From contig CM041535.1 of assembly GCA_023238725.1 (NCBI GenBank), positions 22,439,230 to 22,503,229 of the forward strand: a stretch of 64,000 nt of DNA, written 5' to 3'. The translations under genes were made by a program, and so were the position numbers. Source of the stretch: Scortum barcoo. Its lineage: Eukaryota; Chordata; Actinopteri; Centrarchiformes; Terapontidae. Positions 1 to 14,093 of the stretch are shown piece by piece; positions within the stretch are counted from its first letter, which is position 1; every line of letters starts with the position of its first letter. A model generated the notes under the pieces. The model searched no databases and was not told the DNA's origin. It worked only from the letters and a program-made list of their open reading frames with translations.

Positions 1-263
1 TTGCATCTTATTTGCTCTCTTGTCCATGACTGTGGTTCTATTTTGTGGAGCCAATAAACACACAAATACACAAACACACATACGCCACTTAGTATTTTTT
101 CTTTTTATAGTATCTGTCTTCAGTTGCTTTGTGAGTCAGCTCTAATTCAAATTTCCAGCACTTTTGCTTATTTCTTTGCATACTCCTTCCCTATGAAAAA
201 GATAAGAGCGCAAACAGTATAAGAACACAAATAAACATATTTACCTCTGATTGTTTTCTTTAC
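1..263 (-). other. ccser1 intron 6, start only
   Basis: Intronic sequence after donor 263. It is AT-rich with short CA runs, and I see no other feature. Confidence 0.7.
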
Positions 264-350
264 CCAGGACGCGATCTCCTGATGGGTCCATGGGGGAGGG
301 GAGCAGGTTGAGACAGGAGGCCAGGGACTGACTGGAGTCTTCTCTGGACA
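264..350 (-). CDS. ccser1: ccser1 exon 6
   Basis: An 87-nt exon, acceptor AG at 352-351 after a short TG/CA stretch, donor GTAAAG beginning at 263. The previous exon ends with one base of a codon and this one starts with two, restoring frame as V-S-R-E-D-S-S-Q-S. Mammalian CCSER1 has the similar V-C-R-E-D-S-Y-H-S directly after the DVLNNLG block. The reading is 29 codons and ends with one base of the next codon. The rest (LASCLNLLPSPMDPSGDRVL) is less conserved. The next exon must lie beyond the left edge of the window. Confidence 0.8.
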
Positions 351-937
351 CTGTGTGCACACACCCAAAAAAACACACTCAGAGTCATTACATCGAGTTG
401 ATTTTCTCATCTCAGCTGACACCTAAGAAAGTACCTGACCCGACCACAGCGTGTTTTACACATCAGAAATAATAACTCTCTACTTACAGTCTCTTCTCAA
501 ATTAAATCACAGCTATAAAACACCAGTCGTGTAGCTTATTAAAATTCAGCAGTGATAATTGTTTTTAACGGTAAATTTGACAGAGCGGCGTGGAAGACTT
601 TGGAATAAAAGTTGGTGTTGAAGCCGAGATGTGGCATTTCTTCTTGTCTTTGTAAAGGTCCTGCGGTCCCTCCCTTTTCTGCCCCTGTCTGATTCCGCAC
701 GGCATGAGTCGCAGTCGGAGCACGAGGCCCTGAAGCTGAACACTGTTGGCCATAAATTGCTGTGAAACTGCTTGCTTTTTAATAAAGGCTTCAACAAGCC
801 ACATGAGAGAGGTAAAAAATAAGTGTGAGTGCCGACGAGAGCATGCAGGTGTGTGGGATGCGTGTGTTCGTGCACATCTTTATATGTACGTGTGCATGCG
901 TCCACTCTTTGTACACAGATTTGTATATAACCACCTG

Positions 938-978
<41 letters not shown>

Positions 979-2812
979 GTGTGTTTGTGTATTCAAATTA
1001 GGTCCCATAATTTGAGCGTGTGGATGAACCTTACTCGTCCAGCACCGGAGCAAAGTCTTAGTCCCTTGGTTTTATGAGAACAATTCATCATACCCTTAAT
1101 TTCATGCTACAGTCTGCAAACCATTAGGTCTAATGACTAAGCATGCTTGCTTGTGTGTTAGTGTGTGTATTAATGATGATGCCTCCTTTAGCTCTGCATC
1201 AGCCAGCGCCTTTAGAGAGGTTCTACATCTGCGTGTTTGTGTGTGGGTGCGTGAGTTCAAACCCACCCCTCCCTCGCAACGCTCTCCAACCCCCATAAGC
1301 ACAGGAAATTCAGTTTATTAGCGCTGAAGCTCCAGTTGTAGTCTTTACTCCACGGTGCTGCTGAGCATTTTACTTTATTTGACTGCAACCGTAATATTCT
1401 GCGAGTCCATCTGGGACTTAAATGTTGCCTGGAGATAGATGAATCCAACCTCACATTTATATACAATCTGACTCCGAGATCAGTTAGATGAGAGTCGGAG
1501 CTCGACACGCTCACACAGATGATGAGTGTCAAGCTGAGAGTAAGTCCAAACCTGCGAGATATTTATAGGCGCACACGTTGTCCCCGTATCTGAGTAACTT
1601 GGAGTCCATAAATGGAAGGTGATCCCATTTTCGAGCTCCTGTTTACCCGCTCGACTCGTTTGGACCACGTACCCCACTCAGCCCGTCCGAGTCAATGTGT
1701 ACATTCTGTGCCTTTCGCAGTTTGATGTGAATTAACACGAGGCAAACATTAGCAATCCAAGATCGCCAGAAACATAATCAATACTGACAGTATTTGCGGG
1801 AGCTTGCAATTTTCCTTAATTGCCATAATGTTCCTGCAAGAAATGATTAAATAAGAATAGTGCCTTGCAAGTGCAATCAATCATTTTGCCTCAACACAGT
1901 AAAACAGTTAAATAGTGAATTCCAGCGAACATGTTAAGAATTAACACATAAATGAGATTTTAAAATAAGATTTTATTAAGCCCCTCTTAACATAGTCACA
2001 TGTGGTGTGGTTACCCACAACATTCGTTCGTTGTACTAATTTCCTTATGTGCTGCATGACTTGAGGTCAGGGTTATTGTGTTTGGCACTCCACGCTGTAC
2101 TGTGACAGGGCACGAGCAATGATTCTCCTCCGACAGTCACTTTTCAACCACGAGGTATGTCGGGAGGAGTGTGACTGAAATGCCAAAACAACAAAGGAGA
2201 TAAATTGCTGTAATTGAGGCAGCTACATCAAAGTCGTGGCACATGTTAAAAGAACCAGGGAGGGTACTGGTTTCATGTTTTAAGGTGATGGAATAGAGGT
2301 GGTTTAATGAGAGGGAAAAAAAGAGACTCAGAGAGAGAGAGAGCAAAGAAAGGGTGTAGAGAGGAAAAAGAAGAAAGAAAGAAGAATGAGTGACAATGAG
2401 AAAATATGAGCAGACGTTCACTTGAATAGAGGGAGGGGTAGATAAAAGGCGAGAGTTTGTATGTGACAGAGCCTCTTGATTTGAATGTGCACCTTCTAAG
2501 CACTCTTAGCTTCTTCTTTCCAGAGGAAGAGCAACACAATGGTTTGAGGGGAACTGACCTAAAAATTACTGGGGAAAAAAATAGTAACAGGTCATGTATT
2601 TAGCTGCTGGGAGTCTGCCTTTGATTTTAACCATATACCAACAGTATTGATGTAATTATCAAGTATGCACCAGTGGATGTATGGATTTACAGAGATCCAG
2701 AAAATCATCTTGTTTGATACAGTTAAGTGTGAAAACTGAGCTTGTGTGTCATCCGCATACACCCCTACGTATGTTAATAGGAGACACAGATGTTCTGTGG
2801 TGAAAAAGTTAC
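351..2812 (-). other. ccser1 intron 5
   Basis: Intron between exons 5 and 6. It holds a (TG)n microsatellite at 942-976 and a purine-rich stretch around 2310-2400. Short open frames on both strands look like chance. No gene, RNA or mobile element was recognised. Confidence 0.75.
942..976. repeat. (TG)n microsatellite
   Basis: About 35 bp of uninterrupted TG dinucleotide, followed by an imperfect TG-rich tail, inside a ccser1 intron. Confidence 0.95.
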
Positions 2813-2903
2813 CGTGTCGATGTCGCTGATCGTCAGAGAGGTCCAGGTCCAACATGAGATCATCTTCATCCAGCTCAGAGGAGCCCAAGTTGTTTAAAAC
2901 ATC
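2813..2903 (-). CDS. ccser1: ccser1 exon 5 (acidic DVLNNLG block)
   Basis: A 91-nt exon, acceptor AG at 2905-2904 behind a TTTTCTTTTC tract, donor GTAACT from 2812. It encodes DVLNNLGSSELDEDDLMLDL followed by DLSDDQRHRH. This is the most conserved stretch shared by CCSER1 and CCSER2 and is strongly acidic. The exon begins in phase 0, directly after the leucine that closes exon 4, so that KLGSL-DVLNNLG is contiguous as in the family (…NSLDVLNNL…). It ends with one base of the next codon, matching exon 6. Confidence 0.93.
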
Positions 2904-5900
2904 CTGAAAAGAAAAAGCCAAAACCCAAAAAAGTTAAAATAAAGAACTTATTCTCAAAATATACTTCTGACTAAATAATAATGAGCAATGATTAATGTTG
3001 GTTGTTCTGTAGTTCTAATAAAAAAACAGTTTTAGAATTAAAACTTTGGTCTAAACAAATCATTATAATTAACAGTTTTAATACCATTTCAAGTAGATAC
3101 TCATTAATATCTAACAAGTTCGACAAGCCCTGAGGAAGAAATACAAAAGGTACAAATTAAAAACACTGGCAATTTTATCAGCATTAGCAATGATAATGAT
3201 GATGTTTTTATTAGAGAGTGGATAGTTTTTCTCAGTTTGCCCGCATTAACTGAGATACTCAGTTGCTCGTCATTGTATCCAAGCTCATGAAAACATACTG
3301 CTACTCCGGTTATGTGGAGATCATTAGGGTTCAGCCTGAGAAAGCAATTCACGTGCCAGATAATGCTGCAGTTTTGTGTAATATCTATCAACGTTCCCTG
3401 CGCCTCACAAGCATTAAAATACCTGCAGAACAAGAAAAACACATCTACGGTATTTTTCTCACCGAAGACAGAGAGGACACAAATAACTTCGTCATGATAT
3501 TTATTAAAAATGTTATTTTTCCACAGTCCAAACTTTCAAAAGCATCTGTCTCATGATCTTGTAGACTCTAGAAGTCCATTTAACAAAGCGTACTGTCTAT
3601 TTCCATCTAGCTTACAGAGAACAGAGAGTTCTCGATATAGCTAATAGCACTGATAACCTTACCAGGAAAAAGAAAAGAAAGAAAATGTCAGTCGCAGACA
3701 CACCACAAGTTTTTTTTTAAGGCCATTAATTTGCTACTACCAGAGTTGCATGTAAAGTAGCATATATTTTAGCACATACAGGGACAAAAGTCAAAATGGA
3801 AAACAAAAACTTCATGTGAACAGTAAACACAGGAAGGCTATCTGACATTACAGTACATTTTTAAAGTAATTACATTACAGTAATTACAAAGTAATTACAT
3901 GTGGTTATATTTTTTTAGAGATCCTTTAAAGCAGGGTGTTTACAATAAATGTGATGAATTAATTGTAAAATGGCTACATTAAAAAGGTAAACTGGACATA
4001 ATAGTGTACAGATGAAATTGAGATTTGTGCCTGAATGTTAAGTTAAACTTTCAGTGTCACATAAATACTCCTGGCCTTATATTAAAGCCAGAGGTACCTA
4101 AACTGCCCTCGACCTGCCTTTATCTACCTCCCGGCTTTCAAACTGCATGAAATATAAACCAATGAGTGTACCGGCCACTCTGAAAAATCTGAGACGTACT
4201 ATGTGTGTATATTTTCTCGCAAGAGACCTTCAAATATCGGTTTAAATAAAATCAGACATCAGTGACAATGTTATCCTAAACCCTGTAAAAATCCATGTTT
4301 TACAAAGCTCCCTCCACCGTGGCTGACCCCGAGGGGAGCCATGTTTCACCACATAACGTCCACCACAAAATCTTCTCTCCAATAAATGCTCCCATGTTCT
4401 CTGTGTTATTATGAGGCTGTAATGATGCATGATGCTCCCCCAGGTTCAGTTCCCTTTCAAAAGTCAATGCTGCCATCTGATGGTCATAAACGAGAACAGT
4501 GAACAGTAAATTGATGAAAACACTACATAGCCTCGCATTACAGAAAGCACAATTATTGTAATTGCATATAAATGAATGTAGCAGGGAACCAAATAGGTTA
4601 AAAAAAAGGTTTTATAATCACTCACAACACTAAATTCAGATGAAGCAGAAAATCTCGCCAGTCTGAGAATGAACCAATTATTTATTATGAATAGTAGTTT
4701 GACCTGGTGGAGAACACATTTTATTTTTATTTTCATTTTATTTCTTGAGATAACCTTCCAGACAAGACTTTGAAAATGAACATAAGTGGTCGATTGCTTA
4801 CTACAGGCTATCAGAGCACTTCATATTGCTTGAAAGTCCTTCAGAACTTTTGTGCACTTGAAAAATGAAAAAGTGAAACCGAAGCGAAATATCGAGACCA
4901 AAAAGCTACGACGCGCCAACCTCATGGAGTATCTGCAGATGCAGATGGATCCGAAAAATCCAATAGCCAACTCTGTTCAGCTCCCATCACAGTTGTTTGG
5001 ACATAAACAACCTCGCAGCTGCACTCTGTATCGATCCCCTCCCATCTGAGTACAAGAGCCTCGATGCTTAGTGACAAGACTAACTATTCAACCACACCTC
5101 TGTCCATTCGTGTGTGTGTGTGTGTGTGTCTGCGAGAGAGGGGGAGAAGAATTTCCAAACAGCTGAAGCAATGGTCTCCGGGTCTCCATATGTGAAGTCA
5201 TTGTGGTCTTGAGTATGAATGTATACCGCTATACTGCTGCTTTTTCAGCAGAAGCTCAGCACAGTAAACATCAGAAAAAGATCAGAATGCATGTCAGCTT
5301 AATGCAATTGAACATAAGTCCTCATTTCAGGCATTAAAGCTAATAGCTAAAAAGGTATTGGAAAAGAAATGAAGACCCATACGGCGTGATGCTAGTGCAC
5401 AGACTTCATTTGAAGCTAAATTACCCATTTTAATGTGCCCCTCTAACCACAGAAATGTGTTAATATGATTTTACAACCCAGAGATGTCACCTTTTTACCT
5501 CGCTTATGTGATCTGAGTGAGTATAATCCTTGAGTTAATAGAGATAATATCAGATTGGGTCTCATTAAAAGATGGCTCCATCTCTTCACTGCCAGGCAGA
5601 ATGACATCCAAAACAGGGATATTAAAAGCCACTGGTTTCTGTTCACATTCTGCAGAAATCACATATACAGTCTATAAAAATTACTTTTATTCTGTGCTTT
5701 AGGGTGCTAAATGCATTAAGATCAAGGGAGAGAGATTTGACTTCTGCAGCCAGGTATTACAGAGCTTCAAGCTTCAAGCAATGGAGAATATACGGACTAA
5801 CAAATTACTTTCATTCTGTGTGAGCAGACACTTCACAGCCAGTGTTTACAATGAGCCCGAGGAGATGAAGGATTGAACGTCCAGTCGAATCGTAAATCCT

Positions 5901-8900
5901 TTTGCTTAACGAAAAGAAGCTCATTTTTACCCACACTCACTTGCATCAGCTGACATTTGTTATTTTATAGCAACTATCCACCCCTATCGATACGGAATAA
6001 TCACTCATCACCGAACAAAAGCAAACATCCTTTTCATATTCAACAAGCAATGACGTTTAAAATTTAAGGGAGACCAACAATAAATTCCAGTGCCGATGAC
6101 TGTTAGCAAACATAATCCATATTTTTACCACAGCAATAAATTTAAAGTACATATTTAAATTCTGGATTACTATCACATATTGTGAAGTCTACAACTTTTT
6201 CTACATGTCTGAGGGTGTGTTGTGACGGATGCTGCAGAGGCAGAAAATATGACTGCAACCATAACTTAGAGTGAGATATCTGTTTTTCCTTCTTCTGCAA
6301 TGTGTAGTCTGTGCGTGAAAAGAATTTCTAGAGGATTAAGTGGTTAACAAGGACATATCGAAAGGCTGTCTGCATGTGTATTGACTTTTTTTTTTTTCTT
6401 TACAGCAGATATTTGACTTGTCATAGCAGGAAAAGCACAGGTGGAATTACTAAAATGAAAAACAACTTTATTTTGCTTGGGTGCTCCAGTTTTCCGGGGC
6501 TGCTTGTGTGCATCCTGGATGAAAAGAACGGCTTCACATGGGGTCAGACTTCTCATTCTGGAAATATTGTTTGTATATATTCTTGTTTTATAACTGCAAA
6601 TAACTCAAAGAGAGAGGGAGAAGTGCTGCTGGGCTGCAGTGACTGCAAGGATAGGGACAGAAATTTAAGACAGTGAGGTGTTTAATAAGACGCTGTGTAA
6701 TTTACATCCTCCTTCAGTTTATGCTTATTACCCTTTGCATGCTGTTCTAATGTCCTGCTGGCTTTTTGTCACACCACGCGAGTAAAATTTTCCTGGCGAA
6801 TATGGCCTGAAAACACAGTCACTGGGACACAGCATCATTTATTACTTGTTATTGGTCACTCCTGTGCTTTTCCTGCAATTTCTAGTCAGAATATCTGCCA
6901 TGAAAAGGTATGTTGTTGTCTAGGGTGGTCACAAAAGACGGTATGTGGATGTACATTTTAAAGCTACTAAGTACATCTTGATCACTAAAAGTATATTTAA
7001 CCAAATAGAGCCTTATATTTATCAGAACAAGAGACAACACATTACAAGATTACAGTTAGATTTGGGGAATTTCATGAGCTAGCTAGCTGTCTTATGAGCT
7101 CAGCTGGGGAAAAAAAAACACCTGAATGCATCAACATAAGCAAAAACCTATTACAAGTGTTATCTTTGAATTATTTAGCCATTATTTAATTAAGTTTCCT
7201 AAATGCTGTTTCCACAGCAGAGGCAGTCAGATCTGATCTTCCTCAGTCCTGAAGACTCTTGTTCCTCGCTGATAGTTAATTATTAGCCTCTGCACTGTTA
7301 ATTAACACCTTTAGAATATGAGCAATAAGTTATCTTGACATAACCACCATGATATATCAAACAAATCGAGTCAGATAATAAGGGCATTTACCTACTGAAT
7401 GCAACATAAGAAGTTTTTTCATACATGTATGTGAACATGTTGGTATTCCCATAGCAGAAGAAGTGTTAATGTGATATCCATATCTTACAATAAGTGGTAA
7501 GTTCTTTATTAATATGCAAATGAATGCAACACAATGATTATTGTTTTTAAAAATATACTGTACACAGACGGCTGTTTGCCACAATAATCAATTTCTTAAA
7601 ATTGTCTTTACTTCAGAATTTAATCACATGATAATACTATTAATGCTGTTCATTTTACAGCGTTTGTGGCTCCTCTAGCTGTTGGTGCCAGTAACTCTGA
7701 ATGGTTATGTATGAGTCATGAGATAAATAAGGACTTTTTTCATCAACCGCTGATTTCAGTTTTCTACTGTGGGCCTCTGAAAGAAATTTAATTTCATGTT
7801 ATGTGTGCACAATTGTTACTGCTTTTATATGATGTCTTTGGGCAAAGCAAGCTTTCAGTACCCATATTTGCAAACACAGTCATTGGTTTTCATTTTAAAA
7901 ATGCAGCCGTCTGGTTGTGGTTATTACAGATTCTGTCTGAGAGAGGAAGTGAATCCTTATCTGTTGCATGGTTAATACAAGTGTCACTTATGATATCTGG
8001 CCTTTACAAGGCAGCAATCAAACTAGAGGATATGAAAACAAGACGCACTCTGTCTAGTGAGCAAGCTGCGAAGCAACTGTTGATATTTCACAAAAAACAG
8101 TCAAAGTAAAGGATTGCAGTTGAACTATTCTGCCATAAATGTCAATCAAACTACAAACAAAAGTGAAAGTTGTTCGGCTTGCCTCCAAGATAAGAGAGAA
8201 TTCCTTGTGAACGTCTTAAGTTATTCTTATTTTGTCAATGTAATCACCGTCAGCCTGCCACAATATTATCACAGTTGTCATTGAGAAACTTATGAGCAAC
8301 CCAACACTGTATATGCTGGTAAAAATAAATATCTCATGGCGTCTCAAAGGGATCTCAAAATAACAATAACAACTGGAATGAGATCACCAATCAGCTCAAG
8401 TGAACACAGCGTCGCTTCGCCTTGCAGAGACTCCTCGCAGTTTATCTCTGTGAATTTGACAAATGAGTCATTTGTCACTGCAAAGCGAATCGTTATTTGC
8501 TTTATGATAATTATATTCGGCCTGAGCTGGAATGACACAGCAACAATAAGGTGCATCCACCAAGCGTACTGTTTAATACGGCGTGCTGTAGTCAGTGCCA
8601 GGTCCCACGGGCCTCCTTAACATATAAACACCACAGTCAGCCACACTGTATATGCATAAACAATGAGCAGTGCGTTGGATTAGTTTTATTCATACCCTCA
8701 CTCGCTTCAGTTATGTGTTTACTTTGAAGGAGTGTTTGCACACTGTGGCATTGTTCATAGTGCAAACACACTCAAATGGCACACTGCAAATACTCAGGTG
8801 TCTCCATCCAGATTTTTTTCATTAGCTACAAGTACCCTCTGTTAACCAACAAACTTTCATGTAGCCAAAAGAAAGTGAAGCGGCGGTTCAAAATTTAATA

Positions 8901-11131
8901 TACACTCCGAGGCTCCTGTTATCTCAGCACGACTCGTGAAAGGACTCTTCACAGGGCAGAGGGAGGGAAAGGAGGAGATTACTCCATGTTTGGCGAAGTG
9001 CACGTCAAGAAGGGGACGCAGTCTGTAACGTGTAGAGCAACGTGCTGCGTTTATCCCCGCCCTTTTTAATCTCTCGCTAAAGGCCGCTAGTAATGCCCGG
9101 TAAAATAAATGGGATTGCCTTAAACTAGCTTTCCTCCCGCAGAGCTCCATCCTACACACACACAAACACACACACACACCACCACAGTAGCTATAGCCTT
9201 TCCCCAGAAACGAATGTGGATACAGCTACAGCGTGCATCAACAAAGACAGGTGCGATGTTTGTTCGGCAGCCAAAGCTAACAAACAGGATATAATGCTTA
9301 AATCCCGCAGATGACTGAAGGAAGATTTTCAAAGCGTTTCATCCATTCACAGTCACACTGAACTTAGTTTCGGGGCTTTGCCTTAAATAGCTTTAAATTT
9401 TATTGTGTGCTTTCCAAATTCATGTGAACACACATACAGTATTACTTAATCAAAGCCTCTCATGCTTAAATTGCAGTGTTGAATACCCGTGCTGAGTGAC
9501 GCATTAAGACTTGAGGTGCCACTTTACTGTGGCAAAGTCAATACAGCGCTGTAGATCACCGTGAAACGTGAGACATGTCTCACTTAGCTCTCTTTACGTT
9601 CTGTTAAATGACATCTTAAAGAGGTCAGTTTCTGAGATTGTAAGGATCTTTTAATACAACAACCCGGCTTTTGTCCTTGTTCTGAATATATAATTAATTT
9701 CAAGCAAACATGTGGGAATATATCTAGTTTTTAATCCAAAGTGAGTGAAATTTCCTGAATCGAATCTGTAAAGGCATCACTGTGGCTGGTTTTGCCTTCA
9801 GCAAAACACTTTTGGCCTTTTCATGGCCCGAGGCTTGGGCGCTGGGTGAGATTAGGAAGGATCCCTTATCACACAGTAGGTTATAAGGGAGTGTGTTGGC
9901 ATCTGGTTACAATTGCAGACAACTGCATCCGCTCTTCTCATCCCGTTTAAAAGCAGAGCTCTTCCTGGAAGGATGTGATGGCGACTTGGTCATCCAGTAG
10001 TTAGTTTTTCCCCAAGAGGAAACTCTAATTCCTTTCCTGGATGTACAGTTGTGAGTGTGAGCACACAGCGACCCACAGAAGCTGCTGGGGGCAGGCAGTG
10101 TCTCTTTTTACTGGATTCAAGTACATTAATATCTGTGTGTGATTTCACACTATCTTCCCACATCTGCAATGAATGTATAAATACTTCCCACTTCACCTCA
10201 CAGCAGACACTGTTTGTTCATGTGTGCAAACTTTTAAAGGCATCAATCACTGAATTGATCATTTTAGGATCAAGAGTACTGCGACACAGAGATGAATAGT
10301 GTGGTGTTTAACAGAGTCGACAATACTACAGTTAAATAATCTGTGTGCAACATTTAGGAAGGCAACTAAATTGTTCACTGTAATCAAAAGTTCCTGTATG
10401 CATCTTTTCATTTTGATGCAAACACATGAGCACACACACACACACACAAACACACACATATATACATATAAAGAAACAGACATCCTCTAGCGTGGAGAAA
10501 CCTTACGTTAAGATGAACGCTGCTGTTATCCTTCTCTTACTTTTATGTGCCTTCAATTTCTCTGCTGTACTTGTATTTCCTTAATTAAATTTGGGACCAT
10601 TTATTACTGCCCTGTACTTGCACGGCAATGAATTCCTAATTGTTTTTTGTCCACTCCATTTCATTTTTCTAATCTAATTGATTTTATATGCCTCTTCATT
10701 GTGTTTTTAAATGCCGTTCTTAGGAATTCCTTTTCCTTAAGTGCTTATAGGTTCCTCACAAACAAACTTGCCTCGCCCTGCTGTAAGGATGTACAGAGGA
10801 AGAAGAGAGGGGAAGAGGAAGCTCTTTAGTCACGCTAATTACACGTGCATTTGTGCGTCTAGGGTCTAGTTATTTACCTAAACATCTTAATTATGATGTA
10901 AACCGTTATACACACGCACACACTACACTGTATGTTTCACACACACGCTATTAGTGTCTGCTTATTGTGGTATGATGATAATTGAGCATGACCTAAAAGC
11001 TGTCAAATAAACCATGGTTATATGATTAACTTCAGAGGCACAAACAGGAGTATTCATTAGAGGATCTAGCGGCTTTGCACTGACTGATAAAATCACACAC
11101 ATTTACACACACACAGCTGAAGGCGACGTAC
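2904..11131 (-). other. ccser1 intron 4
   Basis: An 8.2-kb intron, AT-rich, with only short random open frames. It has short (TG)n near 5111-5129, (CA)n near 9151-9178 and (CA)n near 10434-10458. No exon, RNA gene or recognisable transposon was found. Conserved enhancers could be present but cannot be seen without alignment. Confidence 0.7.
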
Positions 11132-11316
11132 CAGACTCCCCAGTTTGGATGATGAGGAGTTGTTTCGGTGTTTCAGCAGACCACATCCCTCCATGCCGGG
11201 GGCATCTCTGTGGTTTCCATGGATACGAGGCCCACCAGCCCCCTCCGACGAGGAGCGCAGTCGCCTTTCCATCCGCATCACCTCATGATAGGGGCTGACA
11301 CTGCTACACAGGGAGG
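11132..11316 (-). CDS. ccser1: ccser1 exon 4 (ERRLRSSSEG block)
   Basis: A 185-nt exon, acceptor AG at 11318-11317 after TTTCTTTCTTCC, donor GTACGT from 11131. It starts with two bases that complete the codon begun in exon 3, giving A-S-L-C-S-S-V-S-P-Y-H-E, then MRMERRLRSSSEG, a lineage-variable stretch, and finally a serine run and KLGSL. Human CCSER1 has the same architecture: A-S-S-L-S-P-F-R-E, ERRLRSSSEG, then a serine run before the DVLNNLG block. It ends in phase 0. Confidence 0.92.
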
Positions 11317-14093
11317 CTGGAAGAAAGAAAGGAGTGATTGCTGAAGCGAAGACATAATCATCTTTCTATGATATCTACAATTGGTAGCAGTTTTTTGTTT
11401 TATTTCATTTTCAGGAAAACTTAATGAGAAATCAGTTCTTCCTTATTAAACATTTTAAATTAAGTTCAGTCAGCCATGTTGCTTTTGGTCAAATGGTATT
11501 TATGCCTGTTTTGTTACAATCAGATTTGGTCTGAGTACCTACAGTACACCAGGCTTATTGTGTAATATTAAAACAACAAAATGAATGGAAGATTTCAGGG
11601 GCGGTCCTCTTCAGAAGATTGGTATAATTGCTCTATTTTGATCTACTAATACTTAGATGTGAAAACAGACAGACAATAGCACGTCCTCTCATTAGGCAAC
11701 AGGTTATAAAACATTTCAACAGCGCTCCATGCCAAACATTTCTCTTCTCCTTTCTCTCTCTCTCTCTCCCACACACATACATACACTTGCAACACAAATG
11801 CACAAAACCAAATTCACACACAGTTTCCCTCTTTCTGTCCGTGTGTGTCCTTTTTTCCTACTTTATTCTTGTGACAACAGGTTTTTTAAAAACTTCTTCT
11901 GGGTTTTTACAGAGACTCACTCTGTAAAAACCCAGAAGAAGCTTACCCTCATATGACTTCCATGTCCCCACCCAATATTACAGTAGGTTCAGACCATTTC
12001 AAACAACAACAAAAAAAAAAGAAAAAAAAAAAAATCACACCCACAGTATAGCGGGGCTCACATCCCAGAGGCTTGTTTACGATTATGAATATTTTAAAAA
12101 ACCTGTTGTTGTGGAGTCAAGACAAGCTCACCCTGTTATCGCTGTAGTCTGTCTGCAGTTTCTACCGTCTGGAAGCTAGGCTGTCAATCAATATCAATAT
12201 TCCCAGACTTTCTCATAAGCCTGTATTTCGACACACTGTGCGAGCACGTATGTTCACAATCCCACATGTGTGATACCGCACCGAGCCGTCGCTGGCAGAT
12301 GATCTTAAAACCACGCCAACTTTAAAAGGCACACAGTAGAGCACAGTCACGGTTGCAGCTCTTCCAGAGTCTCTACTATAAAATGATGACAGCACGTCGA
12401 ACTGAGCATTTCTGCCATAACTTCGATACTACCTACAGCAAAAACTGTGCTGGAAAAAGTATAAATGTCCACCTGTTTTAATGAAACTTTACTTCTAATT
12501 ACTGTGTTGAATACCCCGACTGTGATGGTGATTGACTCTTGATGATATTCATTAGTTTGCACCTCTCTTATTATGATGTATTATGATTTATTATGTATTC
12601 ACAGCATCAACAGCAAGCAGAGGAGTACTTAAATGACAATTCACTGTCAGCAAAACGCAATTATATCAGTTCAACTATACTTCTAATTACATGGTTAGTT
12701 AGTCCTGGTACGACACTAAATTTGCCAAACACTCCTTGAGAGTTTGAATGATCTCTCTCTCTTTTACTGAACGGGTGATAAACAGAATTTCAGCTTTTTC
12801 AGTGTCTCTTCAAAGTCTGACCTGAAGTCAACAATTGATGGAAAAGCAATGAACTGCAGATTTAGAGAGATTTCTTTTTTTCTTATGAGAGAAGCCTTGG
12901 CTGAAAAGAACTCCTTTGCAATCTGTAACAACAGCTGAAGTGAGGAGAATGGTAAGAAATCATCTTTGGTTTAAGAATGCATTGTCAGCATGACACACAG
13001 ACTCTCACTCCTGTCAACACACAACTGATTTGATTTATTAGGCCTGAGGGCATTACTTTAGATCGACTGTCTCGAGTTTCTGCTGCTAGGAGAAGTGACA
13101 GCTACAAGAGTTCAATTTTGAAGCTGTAAAATGTTTCGTAATGTTTCGTACCATTTGGAAACACTCTCCACCTTCATCACAACTTCCAATTACCTCACAA
13201 CAAAACATTATCTTGTCATCTAGAAGTTTCGGTCGTCGAGAGGAAACAAGCTGAGTAAGACATGAGCGAGATAATACTCTGACTGGCCCGGTTTGCGACA
13301 CCTCCACTTACCAGTTTCCTGAGGGGAATCTCTTTGAGAGACTTGGTAATGAACTCTCTCAAAGATTTTTATTGGTTATGTTGTTGACACTTGCTTAGTC
13401 ATGCATAAGGAAGCAATGAAACCAAACTACACTCAGGGACCAGGAGCATGGCGCCCCTTCAACCACCTAATAAATGTTTATCGTAAAACTCATTTTGGTA
13501 GAGATTACTGTGAATGTCTCTGATGAATATATAGAGAAAACTGACTGTATATTAACAGGAATTTTGTCATATCATATTTAAAAACGAACATAAACTGTCA
13601 CCTTAAATTTTTTTTGTGGCTCAAAGTTTTACGCAACATTTCATTACCGAAGTTTGAAGTGTGTATTACTTTATATATATCCCCCAGAAAATATCAACAA
13701 GCCCTCTGCTCTCTTTTGAACCAGAAAATGTGATTAATTACTACGGTAAATGTAATTCATATACAAGAGAGTGAATGCAGAAGTTAAAAAGCAAATAAGG
13801 AAGCAAGTGAAGCAAAACAGTGAACAGAATAAAAATACACAAAGGAAAGTGTGTGTGTCAGCTACAGAAAACTGAACCGCACATGTCCACACACATCGTC
13901 ACTGTGCAGCCTACCAGGTCAACAATTTCATGGAGCCCTCATCACAAAAGACTGTCAACAAGCACGGAGGACAAGTATTTTTCTGTCTGTGTATAATGAA
14001 GACCAAACTGGGCCTGTAACTCATTTAACACAAGTGTGTGATATTTCTGTGTGTGTATCTGTGCATATAAATGTGTTTGTATGACTTTCACAC
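11317..14093 (-). other. ccser1 intron 3
   Basis: A 2.8-kb intron. It contains a perfect hairpin at 11893-11941 (listed separately), A-rich runs at about 12009-12034, and an 11-bp inverted repeat near 13330-13370. No exon or RNA gene was recognised. Confidence 0.7.
11893..11941. repeat. Perfect 21-bp inverted repeat with 7-nt loop
   Basis: Positions 11893-11913 are the exact reverse complement of 11921-11941, separated by the 7-base loop gactcac. The arms are CT-rich on one side and GA-rich on the other. The duplex does not extend past either end. It lies in a ccser1 intron. It is short for a microRNA precursor and is not followed by a T-run typical of a pol III transcript. Confidence 0.9.

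Noticed and set aside
942..976. CRISPR-like or regulatory meaning of the many short tandem repeats
   Set aside because: The repeats are uninterrupted di- to tetranucleotide microsatellites with no spacers, ordinary for fish DNA.
2813..2903. Assignment of the left gene to ccser2
   Set aside because: The DVLNNLG block is shared by both paralogues, but the N-terminus (SGSRRSTLVSRLPIFRR) and ERRLRSSSEG belong to CCSER1.
11893..11941. microRNA precursor at the perfect hairpin
   Set aside because: The stem of 21 bp and the 7-nt loop are too short for a normal precursor, and there is no bulged lower stem. Kept only as an inverted repeat.
13331..13370. 11-bp inverted repeat (tctttgagag / ctctcaaaga)
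   Set aside because: An arm of this length is expected by chance several times in 64 kb.
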